DNA of 64,000 nucleotides from Pogonophryne albipinna (lineage: Eukaryota > Chordata > Actinopteri > Perciformes > Artedidraconidae): assembly GCA_028583405.1 (NCBI GenBank), contig CM053256.1, positions 676,424 to 740,423 of the forward strand. The letters are read 5' to 3'. Positions 48,863 to 62,457 of this stretch are shown here, in pieces. How positions within the stretch are numbered: position 1 is the first letter of the stretch; every line of letters starts with the position of its first letter. The notes under the pieces were generated by a model. That model saw only the letters and a list, made by a program, of their open reading frames with translations, did not search any database and was not told where the DNA came from. A program made the position numbers and the translations under genes.

Positions 48863-51800
48863 CCTGCAATACAGAGGACAGGAGAACAGGGGACTAGGAA
48901 AAGAAGAGGGAGACAGCAAAAGGAGTGCCTTAGGAGTGAAAGAGAGGAGCGCAACAACATCTGCACTTTGTGAACAGCGAAGAAGAGATGAGACCACTAA
49001 AGAAGCACAGAGGGCGTTCACCCCCGTTAACGAGAGGCAGAGGGGGGAAAAGGAGAGGAGGCTCGCAGCCCCTCCAAGAGAAAGACCCCAAAAGAGTCAA
49101 GAGGGAGACGCTCGTCAAAACCACACAGCATACACCCAACATCCCCGCACGCAAACAGACCCCGCCAACAGCCCTGAACACTAACGAAGAACCAATCACA
49201 AATAGCAATACCCCCAGGGGGGAGGAGGCGACTGAGCTGAGGAAACCTGTGGAGTCAGGAGAGAAAATAGCACAGAAGGCAGACGAAAAGACAGAAAAGG
49301 AGAAGATAGTTGGTACGAATGGAAATAATCTTTTGGCCATTAATACTGTAGCATTTCCTCCCTCTGCCCCGACGCCACTCTCCACAGCCACGCCCCCTCC
49401 GGCCACCAATCACATCCCCAGTGTAGGCTCAGTCTCTAGTAGGAAAACAGCCACATTCAAGGCTCGTATACCCAAGAAAAAATACACATATGAGCACTTT
49501 GCTAACAATGCCCTGACCACCATTACTACCTCCAACCCTGCACTCATACACAACAGTTACTGCACTATTAATAACAGAATCAGTGGTATTATTAATGTGC
49601 CCAATAATAATTCCAAGAACAATATAACAAATTATAAAAGCATCAATAGTACTACGAGTAACACTACAAGTGGCATTAACAACATGACTAACAGTAGTGC
49701 TGGGAGCCATACTTTTATCAATAGCAGTAATAGTAGAAGTAATAATTGCTCAGGTAATCAGCCATCAGTGCTAACTGTGGATAGTAAAGCTACAGAAGCA
49801 AACCATTTTGTTTCCACGGAGGACAAAGCCCTCAGGACAGCAGATTCCCAGGAAAAAGATTCCCAAGCTAGGGAAAATGAGTCAGAGGGGGCCCCTCACT
49901 CAGCACGCTCCTCGTCCACCGACACAGCCAGCGAGCACTCGGCTGACCTGGACGCGATGGAAGCAACAGGACCAAACCTTCATCAAAAGAACTCCCACTA
50001 CCCAGCTCCTCTCCATAAGTCGCACCATAAGTCGCCCAGTCTGTCAGAGGGACTCGCTGAAGCTCTGGCCAAAGGCATGAAGAACCAGAGAGTTCTTGCT
50101 CGCCGGCCAAAGAGGAGAATGAACAATGGGGGTGACTCTTTGACTTTATCACCTGCGTTCAGACCAGGGGTGGTGCGTGGTGTGAGTGGAGAAACAGTTG
50201 AAGTGCAGCTCCAAGGAGAGGAGACCCTTGTTAAATACCCTTTCCATGGTGAGACTGTAATGGCATCACCTTCAGGGGCTGAGAGCACTGTGGAGTTCAT
50301 TTTGGATGCCCCCCCGCCCGGCCTGGCACCTGTGGCTGTCAGGACCCAAGTATGCGTGCCCTTTGGGGGAGATGAGGGGGGTCCTCTGCTGTACAGAGAG
50401 GGGGTTGTCATTCAGGTGGACCCCCACCCCGGTGTGTCATTTCCTTACCAGGTGCTCCTGAGTGAAGACGCAGAGACTCTCGGGGAAGAGAAAGAGGGGA
50501 GGAAAGCTCTGGCTGTGTGGGTGTCCCGACAAAGTCTTAGGCTCCTCACCCCTCCCTGGGAGGTCCAACAGTTGGACGGAGGAAGGGCCAAAGAGAGAGA
50601 GCGGGAGAGGGAAAGGGAGGAGAGGGAGCGGAGGGAGGAGATGGAGGTCGAAAGGGAAGTGTGCCAGTTGAGTATAGGGATGGGGGTGCTGGGAGGGGGA
50701 GCAAGGTTGGGCCATGGTTTCTCACATGAAGGGGTTGCAGGAGGGCATCCCTATGGTAACGCACTCCCGACCCCCCACTCCTCCACTGCGTCATCTAGCG
50801 TCGTCGGCAGCACAGTTCATGGAGAAAACTCCGCCAACAGAGAGAGAGAAACGCAGCCCGACACTCCGGAAGAGGACGTCGAAGTGTCCCGTTTTAACAC
50901 TGCTGGCCCCAAGACAAACGACGGCACCTCTCAGCACCGACACATCATCTCCAAGTCCAGTCGCTACCCCCCCTCCTCCCCCCACCTCTCTGTGGTGCAA
51001 GGCCTGGGACCCCCTCACCCCTCCACCCTCGCCAGCCCACAGCCACCCCATTCCCCGGCCTTATTGGTCTCTGAAATGAGCCCGACCACACCTAACCTAC
51101 CTCCATCAAAGACCACTCCCACTCAGACCCCTACTCCCACTTCTGGTGTGGGGTCCTCCTCTACCTCCTCTCGCTCCAGGACCCCCCTCTCATTGGCTCA
51201 GCAGAAATACAAGAAGGGCGATGTGGTGTGCACCCCCAACGGGATCCGTAAGAAGTTCAACGGGAAGCAGTGGAGGAGGCTGTGCTCCAGGGAGGGATGC
51301 ATGAAGGAGTCTCAGCGCCGGGGCTACTGCTCCAGACACCTGTCCATGAGGACCAAAGAGATGGAGGGAGGAGGGGGGGGAGGCAGCAGCTCAGGGACAG
51401 TCACCCCTGACCTGCGGGGGAGAGCCAGCAGTGAGTTTGAGTGGGATGACACCTCAAGAGAGAGCAGCGAGGCAGGTAGCAGGGGAGACTCCAGACCCCA
51501 CTTAGTGCTCCCGTCCATCCTCCCCCATGACCTCTCCTCCCGCTTTGACTTCGATGAGTGTGAGGCCGCCACCATGTTAGTGTCTTTAGGGAGCTCTCGA
51601 TCTGGCACCCCCTCTTTTTCTCCCATCTCCAACCAGTCGCCCTTCTCACCCGCACCTTCTCCCTCTCCCTCCCCGCTGTTTGGCTTCAGGCCGGCCAACT
51701 TCTCCCCGATTACCGCCTCCCCCATCCTGCAGCACCGGAGGCACAGGCAGCCCAGCGGGACAGGGGGGGGAGGAGCAGGGGGGAGTAAGGTATCAGCTGG

Positions 51801-52687
51801 AGGAGGAGAAAGGGAGAGACACACTTCAGGTATCCAGCCCTCCTTCCACAGCAACCTGATGTTTACGGTCCCCATGAGCCCCAGCAAACGAAAGCCCGAC
51901 GCGCCTCTTCCTCCTCCCCTCCCCTCACACCACCATGATTACACACCCAAGACGGAGCAGGAGTCGGGGGACCTCAACAGCTCCTTCAGGGTGCTGTCGC
52001 CTCACACACAGGCTTCCCGCACACACACACCCACCTTCTCCCGACCCAGAGGAGTGACAACCCCCTCCAGCAGGCCACCGTCCTCTACTAATGTCTCCCC
52101 TCCTCCTCTGCTGGTGTCCCCGACCCCTCCTTCTCCCCTCACTCCAGACGGAGGGCCCCGTCGTGTGGTCCCTGTATCCCAACAGGCCTTGCGTGACTCC
52201 CCTGTCATTGTGAGAAATCCCGAAGTCCCACTGGCCAAATGTACAGAGTGTGGAAACGAGGGAGGGGGAGATAAAAGTTCATCGAAAGACCTCACACCCC
52301 TCACCCCTCAGTCAATTCAGGGCCTCCAGGTTCCCGTCCCCATTAACGCTGCTGCAGCCACAGTACCTAATGGCACAATTCTGCTGCGGAGCCCGTCCCA
52401 AACTCTGGTGCTCACGTCCCCGACCCCCTCTTCCCTGCCCACCGCTGCCCCCCCCGCCGCCCCCCTGCAGGCCCTGTCATTTACCGTTAGCACAACAGTC
52501 ACAGCTCCCGCTCCCAGCAGCACGGACACCTCTGCGGACGAGAACAGGGGGACCGGGTTTGGGGGTGAGGTCCAACAGCCGGTCCCCTGTCACCCCTCTC
52601 CCACCGCTCTGCTGCCCCTGATCCTTCCTGCCGAAAACCTTCACCCCGCCCCACGGAAGGACATCATCATGGGACGTCCCGGTACAG
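48863..52687 (+). CDS. cic: Capicua long isoform (CIC-L), first coding exon
   Basis: Capicua is a nuclear HMG-box repressor of ETV1/4/5 and other growth genes; ERK signalling and ataxin-1 regulate it. The acceptor is CTTCTTTTCCAG|C. The best start is ATG 48988: it gives MRPLKKH, close to the mammalian CIC-L start, and there is no ATG earlier in the exon. It encodes 1233 residues plus one base. Conserved blocks: [16 protein letters not shown] (about 150-165); [13 protein letters not shown] (about 310); a Tudor-like/DUF4819 region (about 369-526) ending [10 protein letters not shown]; a Cys-His block, [20 protein letters not shown] and onward to YCSRHLS (about 755-785); [20 protein letters not shown] (about 852); [25 protein letters not shown] (about 1070); and the terminal IIMGRPGT. 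Exon end: ACAG|GTGAGA. The HMG box and C1 domain are on later exons outside the window. It is longer than the mammalian exon, partly from an Asn/Ser-rich insert (about 185-275). Confidence 0.95.
49560..49760 (+). repeat. cic: Asn/Ser/Thr-rich coding insert in CIC-L
   Basis: AT-rich coding DNA (AAT, AAC, AGT, ACT codons) inside an otherwise GC-rich exon. It encodes runs such as [10 protein letters not shown] and [11 protein letters not shown] know of no equivalent in mammalian CIC-L, where SRKTATFK and [10 protein letters not shown] are much closer together. Confidence 0.75.
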
Positions 52688-53649
52688 GTGAGAGATTCTT
52701 CATAATGTGTGTGTGAGGTCAGGGATTTTGAAGGAATGAGAAGGAGATTTGAGCTGCAATGTGTGAACTGGGCTGCGTTTGGAAAGCATATTCAATGCTT
52801 TTTAATACTCTGATCACATGATCAATATTTGTAATCACTTTTACAAAATAATGAGACAAAGCAAAACTCCTGAAGCTAAATATATCATTTTGAAAAGAAA
52901 TAAGATTAGAAGAAAAAACATTGACTAGGTAACTTGAAAAAAAGTGTTTTAAATATACAGTCTACCTATTAAAAAATGAAGAATAGTTACACAAAATTCT
53001 GAGAAAGTATATATTTTCTGTTATGAATGTGCTTTAGTTAATTTTGTTTACTATACGTAAGATGTTGAGACAACGTGTATTCTTACACGAGATACCAAAT
53101 TGTAGCTCTGTATATACAAATGAAATATTCCCCTTGATTTCATTTTTTTTTATTATAAATCCAAATATTTAGAAAGTAACATTTCTGTAACATCCCCTAG
53201 TTGTGTGGCATAAAGGCTTACGGGTAATTAATATCCATTAGTTTGTGTTTATATTGTATTTACCATCAATAGAGTAAATATGATTAAATCCGGAATGGTC
53301 TCGTACCTTCATCATGGATGTCTTTTTTGGTAGCTGTGTGGCTCTGTAGTGTGATCTGCTGCCAAGCTGAGATCCCTGTGAAAGGACTGACGAGTCGCTC
53401 TGTTTACTGGCCTTGAACTAGCAGGTTATCCAGCATTAAATACTAATCATTCTTGTCGTGAGACTCCACAGAGAAATGCATAGACAGTGCAGCTACATCT
53501 TGAGAAAAGCACCAGAGGAGAATCAGAAATGGTTTTCTTTATTAATGTGAATTCAGTTGAAGCTATTGCAAGTTGCATACATAAATGAGACGAAGACGAG
53601 ACACATGATGTGAAAATGTAGCTTCACGAGTTGGCTTTTTTAAATGTTT

Positions 53650-53651
<2 letters not shown>

Positions 53652-53686
<35 letters not shown>
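53652..53686. repeat. (AC)n microsatellite
   Basis: About 35 bp of perfect AC. Confidence 0.9.
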
Positions 53687-53688
<2 letters not shown>

Positions 53689-53893
53689 TTGAAAGAGAGG
53701 GAGATGTATTGAAGCTTTAATTTTTTTTATTTAATAAAAGGACATTTTCCTTAAAAATAAAATGGAGAATAGAGAGAACCATCCATCTTCTCCTGCTTAT
53801 CCGTGGTCGGGTCGCGGAGGTAGCAGTTCCATAGAGAGAACCTTGCTTTGTTATTTGCTTCTCTATTAATATTTTTCTCATTATCAAATACAT

Positions 53894-54158
<265 letters not shown>

Positions 54159-55307
54159 CTGGCTACATCATGCTGCTGTCCCATATGGCTTCCTTTAGTC
54201 CTCTGTCCACCATCCTCATGTCTGCTCGTAGAACTAAACTCAATGCCACTGCTGATCATGTGACCTATGTAAGCTCTGAAACGGGCACTTAAAATTCACC
54301 GGGTCCGGACTAAGTTTGTGAGAATCTCTGCTGATGACTCAAACATTTTTTTTTAATCACTATATTCAAAACATTTGCAATAGGCACCCAGTAAAGTATT
54401 TACCCTCACGGTAACTCAGCGGAAGAGAGCCCGATTGACATGGTTGGACAGATCATTTGTGCATACTTAAGTAATTGCAAAGCTAAAATCACCAAAGCAA
54501 TAAATACATTGTTTTGATTTTAAATGCAAACAGTAAGTGACACACTATTCGGAGGAAAAATAATTTCTCTGTATTAATGCATGTGCGTGTGTGAGAGATA
54601 AATAAATATATGCACAGACATGGGTGGTTTTCTGTTGGGATTAGGCCGTACGTTATACAGGATTAGCTTTGTCGATATTATAGAGTCCCTCTTATATTCC
54701 TAGTCATTATAGACAGAGACTTCGTGGCTGTGTGGTAGCAATCATACCTACACTATATAGCCATACACAATGCCACCACAATGGATTTATAATACAAAGG
54801 AACGAAGAAGTTCGATAACAATCTGAAGAAAACTAAATAATGGAGGAGTGTAGCTGCTTCAAATCAGTGCTGCACAATAAATTAACATTTAAAGACGGCA
54901 GCAAAAGTGGGTTTGGAGCGTGTGGGCTACATGTATGTAGGCCAGTTTCCATCAACTTGGTTTTGATTTTGTGTTTTAGAGAGAGAGGGAGAAAAAAGAG
55001 GATTAGATCAGAAAGAGAATGAGGAATGCCTCAGAGTACGACAGCGTAGATAAAAGACGAAGACGGAGGAAAAGAGAAATATTTAACAGCAAGTTTTGAA
55101 CAAATCTTGTAGTTGTTTGTTTCTTTAAAAAGTCTGACCAACATGCTTATGGTGTGTGTGTGTGTGTGTGTGTGTGTCTTCCTGACTTTAGCGACTATTA
55201 TTACTCACTACTCACTATTTCTGCTCACTCTTGCTGTGAGTATGTTCATGTGTGTGTGTTTTTTAAAACAAGGCGTAGGTAGCAGTCTTAGCCTACACTA
55301 CAGTATA

Positions 55308-55584
<277 letters not shown>

Positions 55585-57212
55585 GAATTTCTTTTTCAAG
55601 CCCCTGTGTGGGAAAATGCTGTACTATAAAGTGTGTGTGTGTGAGCATTATTCTTCATCAGCATAGAATAAGAGCCTACTACTCAGTTCTGTAATATACA
55701 GACATACAGTGTAAGTTATTGTCATTCACCTCCCCAGAGCATTTTACTCTCAATGTGTGTGTACCTATCTCTGCGTGGACTTTTCCCAAGTGTGACAGAG
55801 AAGTGGACAGGAAAGGGAGCGCTGTCATTTTGAGTGTACGCTCCCTCATCAGATCCCCTTTTTTCCGCCAGCTGAAAGGACGCTGAATGAATGAATAGCA
55901 TCTCTTTCTGTGTGTGCGTGCGCGCTCGCCAGTGTGTGCGTGTGTTTTTATTTTAAAGATGTACGAGCACGAACATGTGGGTGTTTTTTTTGCAGAGTTA
56001 AAAAGCATGCGTTAGCTTCTGCATATGGTCGTAGGAGAGTGTGAGATGCGAAGGAAGGAAGGAAACACCGTGTGCAAAAACACGTGTGGTATGTTCGTGT
56101 AGGTGTTGGTGTCTGCTCAACAGCTTGTAAAATATCAGCAAATGATAAACAGTACGTTTTTTGAATAGGTTGATTTAGTGTTCTGTGTATGTCATTGGGA
56201 ATTTTCACAGAAACGTAAAGGAAGGAGAAATAAGGCTTGATCTTGAAGAGTAATTGCAAATGAAATATGTGCGTCTTAGTTTTATGGTAATAAATATGAT
56301 TCAGACAAAAGTATCAGTGTTCATTTGATCAATTCATACCAAAAAGACCACATTTGATATTGGTCAGAAAGTTATTCTAAATAATAACACATGCACTAAC
56401 TCGGGGGCCGGAAAAACATACGTACTTACTTACATCCGGTCTCTCAATTAAAAGAAACAATTGGATACATAAAAGTAATTTGCAAAAACCAAGTGTTCCG
56501 TATGTTCGAGAGGTTAGTTAGGAACTTGTATTTCATTAAGATTAAATACAATTACTGTAAAATATGTGCTATTTAATAAAAGGACAATATTTGAGCAAAC
56601 CGATTTAGTTTGAACAGTTTCTAGATCTTACAGTTATTTGCAGATTTAATGTGTAAGAAAACAAAGAGAAGATGATATGAAAAAAGACCTGAGATCATTC
56701 AATGTAATTCAGGGATAAGGATGTCTGTGAGATACTCCTCTTATGTTTATGTTACACACATTATAATCCTACATGTACACATTTACTGTATATTCAGTGT
56801 TTTTGTTGATTCAAATAATGCATCAACACGGGCTCATTTAAGCTCCGCAACTGTGACTGTCACGCACTTTTAAGACAAAGCTGTGTATTTGTCTGTGTGT
56901 ACATGTTTTCCCACATAAGAGTGCTAATTCGTACGTTAATTAAACATCTTTCAAGGCGTCACCGTAGCTTCCTGTGAAATCCAAACTGTTAAAGGGACAG
57001 CGAACAGAAGTCTTAGCGACAGTCACAGATGAGACCTTTTTTTTTCTTTTTTCTCATGGTGTCACGTGTCTGTTGCATGCAGTGTGTTTGTTTGTGTGTG
57101 TGTGTATGAGACAGAGTAACCAAGCGTCAATCATCAGAGCACCGGATATGATGTGAGCGCCAAAACGTCTGTTGCCATGGCAACAAAGCAAACATCACAC
57201 GGATGTAGCCAG

Positions 57213-57512
<300 letters not shown>

Positions 57513-59358
57513 GGGTGTACGCTACGCTTTGGTTTCTTAGTCAACAGAAATGATGCTGGATAATCTGAGGGTTTCCTCTAAAGTCTTTCAGGTCAAATGT
57601 CTTTTACATTTACAACAGCCATTTCCACTTCTCTACATTCTTCTCGTATTATTATTATTTGTATTTTTTTTGGATAACATTTCACTTTTGTAGCATTCTT
57701 GAGTGGCATCATCGATCTAGCTCTGAAGCCGATAAGGAAAGTGTCCTTTTCACAGAGGGGACCTAGAGGACTTTGTCTCTGTCCGTCTGTTTGAATGTGT
57801 CTTGTGTCATTTTGCTCTGTTACCCAAATCCCCGCTTCAACAGAGACTCTGTATTGTCCACGTCCTCAAACTGCTCGACAGCTCACACTCCGTGCTGCAG
57901 GATGGAGTGTGTGAGCATCATTATTATTAGCATCATTGTTTCTTGAACAGGATATCTTTTATCGTGCACATATCAAATGAATGTTGCATGAGATATATTT
58001 CAATATTAGCTAACATAAAAGTGGTTGAAAGTCAAATGACAACATGATCAAGTGTGCTTGATTCTCCATCTGTCTTGTGTCGCCCGCACATGCAGTTTGT
58101 GCAACACTGAGTAAACATGTCACACTCTGTGTACACGTCAACGCACTTTTTCGCTCTCTTATTTAGCACTTTGATTTTTCTCTGCCCTCTCAATTCCCTC
58201 CGTATCGTTTTTTATTTTCATTTCGAAAAAAGAATGTCACATTTATTTTAACCCTTCGCTCCATCGCACTGCAGTGTTTTCGCTTCTCCTCCTCTCCACT
58301 TCGCTCTCTTCATCCTGGTCTACCCGGATACGGATACCCGGGAATAACATCCCCACTCCCTCCCTCCCGCCCCTGCTTTACGTAATGCTTAAAGCCCTGC
58401 ATATCCTCCCTGGCCATGGCAACAACCACATCTGGATCACACAGCCATCTAGACCGGCACCAAAGCTATATGAGGCCTTCAAGACTTACTACAATACTCA
58501 CGTGCAACGATAATCCCATTTACTACAGTGAGATGCATACTTTTGGGAGATTCTCAAAATGCACTGGTGCAGTGGGAGTCCTTAAGTGACTCCAAGACTT
58601 TGACTGAAAGTTAGACCTGTATTCAGACTTGCTTCTTACTGGAACCCACAGTAATTGTTCTCTGAAGATCACAGTTTTCCCCACATCCCAAAGTTTCCAA
58701 CGATAGGACTTTAGCTCAGGGATGTATTTCCTCCCCTTCATCCCACTCGCCTCGTCTCCTATCCTTGAATCTGTGCCTTCACAGGCTTTGCTCTGGTTGT
58801 TCTGCTGCTGCCTGTCAGTTGGCCATTTATCTGCAGGCTAGTACTGCCCCCAGATGGCCAAACACAAACATTACAAGTTCCTTCACAGTTGCTGAGAGAA
58901 ATCTGGGTCTACGAACGCCGATTTGAAGTTTGCCTTTCATGTATTTGCTTCAATGCTTATTATTTAGAGTCAGAGCATCTGCATGTTTAGCCATGGAGCG
59001 TGAAGTGTGTCATGTGACGATGAGATCTATTCAGTTCCCAGTAATTGTTGCTATGTTCTTCTCAATACTCAGCGGTGCATCAAGCCCAGTGTCCTAGAAA
59101 TACATCTTCAGTTTGCTCTCCACAAATCCATCCCTCTGGGTGTCCGCAAGCCATCTAACAAATAATTGCCCAACTTTTATTTTGATGATGGCGATGGTCA
59201 GTGGCACGGGGACCTGTGCCCGACATAGCTGTTGCCATGGTAACTGCAAAAGGATTGGTGGATCGAGTTATAATTGGACGGAGCAAATGGTGGGTTGTGA
59301 GAGGGAGAGACGTGGAAGATGAATTAAGGGATGAGAGAGATGGGATGGGAGAGTGAGC

Positions 59359-59390
59359 GAGGAGGAGGAGGAGGAGGAGGAGGAGGAGGA
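59359..59390. repeat. (GGA)n tract
   Basis: About ten GGA units. Confidence 0.85.
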
Positions 59391-60948
59391 AATGAAAAAA
59401 AAGTTTCTTGTGTGAGGTCACGTGGTGTTTGACAGATGTAATTGGGGGGTAGAAACATGCATACATGCGCACATTAATAGCATGAAGTCTGTAAGAGGAG
59501 ACAGCCAATGAACGCTGCTGAACACCTACACAGATATCACACGGCAGCACAGGGAGAGAGTTAAGCTCAGCTGAAGGGGATTTCTCTTCTGCTGTGTTTT
59601 CACACCTTCTCCCTGCTTTTGCTGCTTATCTCGTTCACATATGACTAAGTGCCAGAATTCTGTGGTTTCCCACCAACGTCTCATGTTTACCTCACCTCCC
59701 CTCTGCAGCTCTTCATGCTTTTAGTCAACATATTTTCTTATCTTGCATCGTTTTGTGCTCAGATAGCTGCTGAATGACACATCTCTGAAGTGACAAACTT
59801 GTGACTCAAATGTATTTTGTTGTGAATCAATCCAGAACGATTGAACCCAGGCTAAATGAAAAACAGATGACTCTATACTGTGAGTAATTGGATAGATTAT
59901 TACTAAGGGGTTTGTAATGTTTACCGAGGGTTGTGACCACAGAGTGGCCGCAGTAATCCCTCATCTCCACCCCTGCCCTCCTTCAGCCTCCTCTGCTTTC
60001 TCTCACACAGCCAAGCGGTCCAACTCCCTCCATTTAGCTCATTGTGTTCGCTGACTTATTGAGAGCTTGGTGCAGTTGATAAGCCTTCATCTCTTATTCT
60101 CTCTCTCTGTGTCTCTTATTCTAAATCCTATTAATTCAACCCTAACCTCCTACTCATAAAAGAAGTACATACAGTCCTCCCATACTTTTACATGACACAA
60201 GATGATCTACTGACGCTAATGGCCTGAGAAGATACGTTTGAAATGTAAAATGTAATGTAATTCTGAAGGGTGTGTTTCAAGCCAGGAAAGAATTAGAGGT
60301 GGACTTATTTTTTGCATAATGTTGAGAATAAAGTTGAGATATCGAAGGCAAACTTTCAGTATTTGTGCCAGACATAAGGAAATGTAAGAATATAGTTGAA
60401 ATAAAATGTTAAGAATACAATTGTTATATCAGGAATACATTTGCATTTTACGATTAAACTTGTACTACTGAGATTAAATCACTATCATAAGCCCATACTG
60501 AACGTTGTTTATTTTATTTTTGACAACTTTATTTTGGACCTTTAAGCTTTATTCAGGACCTTTAAGCTTTATTCAGGCTGTATAGAGACTACAGTAGAAA
60601 TGGAACCTGGGAGGGGTTAACTTTGTTTACTACAGAGGACAGTGGCTGCCAGTAACCCTCACAGCCTTATTGGTCAGTAACCGAGCTCCTGATGGTCATT
60701 AAGTCCCTCCCAGTATTGTATTTGTCTCATGAGCATGACTTCTTGACTCGTACAGTGTGACGGGAAACCAGATCATGGTTACACAACTGTGTGTGTTTCT
60801 GTGTGTCCTCCTGTATTATAATATAGGTTTCTTTAAATGCTTTCCCTTTGTCTCCCTTTTGCCTTCCCCCGTCTCTGGCCCCCCACGCCCTTCCTCCATT
60901 TAAAGAGAAGTTCTGTTTTCACAAGTTGTTTTCTCTGCACCCACCCAC

Positions 60949-60980
60949 CCTCCTCCTCCTCCTCCTCCTCCTCCTCCTCC
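60949..60980. repeat. (CTC)n tract
   Basis: About ten CTC units; the same repeat type as at 59359 but in the complementary orientation. Confidence 0.85.
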
Positions 60981-61529
60981 CTCTCTGCCTCTCCTGCTGA
61001 AAATGACTCTCAGTCTATTTTTACCCTCTGGTCCTCTCCACCCATTTTCCCTCTGTTTCTAACCACCTCTATACTCTCCTGTTTTCAATTATTTTCTCCC
61101 TCTATACCTCTGGCCCTGTGAGTGTTGCATCAGAATATTTTCTGCAACAATTCTGTCTCAAAGAGGCACATTTGCATGATGGAGGGAAGGAACAAATGTT
61201 TGAGGATTTAAATCAGCTTTTTATGGTGGAAACACATCACATCACTATCCTCTCTACTGTTAGCTGCTCTCCCTAAAACCAAAGTAGCATTGCCAGGAAC
61301 AATACTTATCCCTCTCATTCGGTCTGGACGTGGATATGCATTGTCATCTTGAACCCAGAGCCCTCTATAACATCAACCCCCTGTGCAGATTGCATACAAG
61401 ACTCAAAGGCGGCGTGGAAAGTAAACCGTAGCTCACTAGCGCCACCCTGCATAGGATGGTATGTATGGAAATAAAGCTAAATAACCGAGCTATTGTGAAT
61501 AGGAGGGATCATGTCTTACTTCTGTTAAG

Positions 61530-61980
61530 CCATTGGTTAGCCTACATCTGAGTGTCGGCTTCTGATTGGTTGTTTTAATCATCAATCAGGTTTACTACGA
61601 CTCCTGCACCAATGACATTAGCGTGGGGTGGGCTTAATGAAAGAAACATAGAAATACAGATGTTTTGATTAATTACTTGAACTCCAACTTAGGTTTTCAA
61701 ATAGATACAAAACACGATATTTATTTTATCTATCTGTATTTTATATTTAGGATCAGCTCAGTTTATGTGATAAGAAAATAAGTTGAGTGTAAAGCCGGGT
61801 CACATTTGCATATGACTGGCATTCCAGTGCACACGCCGACCAATCAGGGTTGACGGCGGGCAGATGACAGCTGGCCGCAACAGCCAATAGGAGAGTAAGG
61901 TTTGCTGCGGAAGGCGGGATAAGGCTGGGCGAGGTTGACAGGACGAGAAGGGGAGGGGGCGAGTGCAGGGGGGGGGGGAC
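61530..61980 (+). promoter_or_regulatory. cic: Proposed promoter of the short cic isoform
   Basis: Five CCAAT boxes occur in about 360 bp: ATTGG at 61532 and 61564, and CCAAT at 61609, 61840 and 61884. GC-rich sequence with GGGGAGGGGGCGAG follows at about 61950. Composition changes from AT-rich to CpG-bearing at about 61800. It lies 2 kb upstream of the CIC-S coding exon on the same strand. Confidence 0.55.
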
Positions 61981-62457
61981 AAACAGCCTAGTTTACAACA
62001 AGAGGAAGAGGGAGGGAAAGAGAAAGAAAGGGCCAAGGCTTGTGAGAGAGAGACGAGACACAAATAAAGGAGTAAAGTCGGGCTGGGATGCTGTACGGGG
62101 ACTTTTCTGGAACAAAACAACACGCGTTACACCGAAATTAACCGAAGTGGAGCCGATGTCGTCCGCACGAAGTGGCTAGCTAACCTGCTGCAGACGGACG
62201 GATCTCACCGACGGCTATAACGTTGCTGTAGCGCTTCTTTTAAAGCCCTCCCATCGGGTTCATGTCCTGTATTTTGATCATATTGAACCAAGCACTCGTT
62301 TGCTGCCTTGAGGAGGAGAAAAAAACTGCGATTCATCCTATCTTTTTCTCAGTTGGCAGTCTGGAGGCAGGAGTCCTCACCGTGGTCGCTTTATAATCGC
62401 TGTGTTGTAGACTAATCAGTTGCTAGATAACGTCAGGTCTGTGGTCAGATCGGCCAG
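61981..62457 (+). other. cic: Possible 5' UTR exon of the short cic isoform
   Basis: CpG-bearing sequence after the CCAAT group, ending at a donor-like GGCCAG|GTAGGA (GT at 62458-62459). It would splice to an acceptor near 63845, where a long T tract ends TTTTTGGGAG. Both sites are only fair, and the exon is hypothetical. Confidence 0.3.

Noticed and set aside
48970..48987. GTG at 48970 as start of CIC-L
   Set aside because: The ATG at 48988 gives the conserved MRPLKKH start; a GTG start is not expected in a vertebrate gene.
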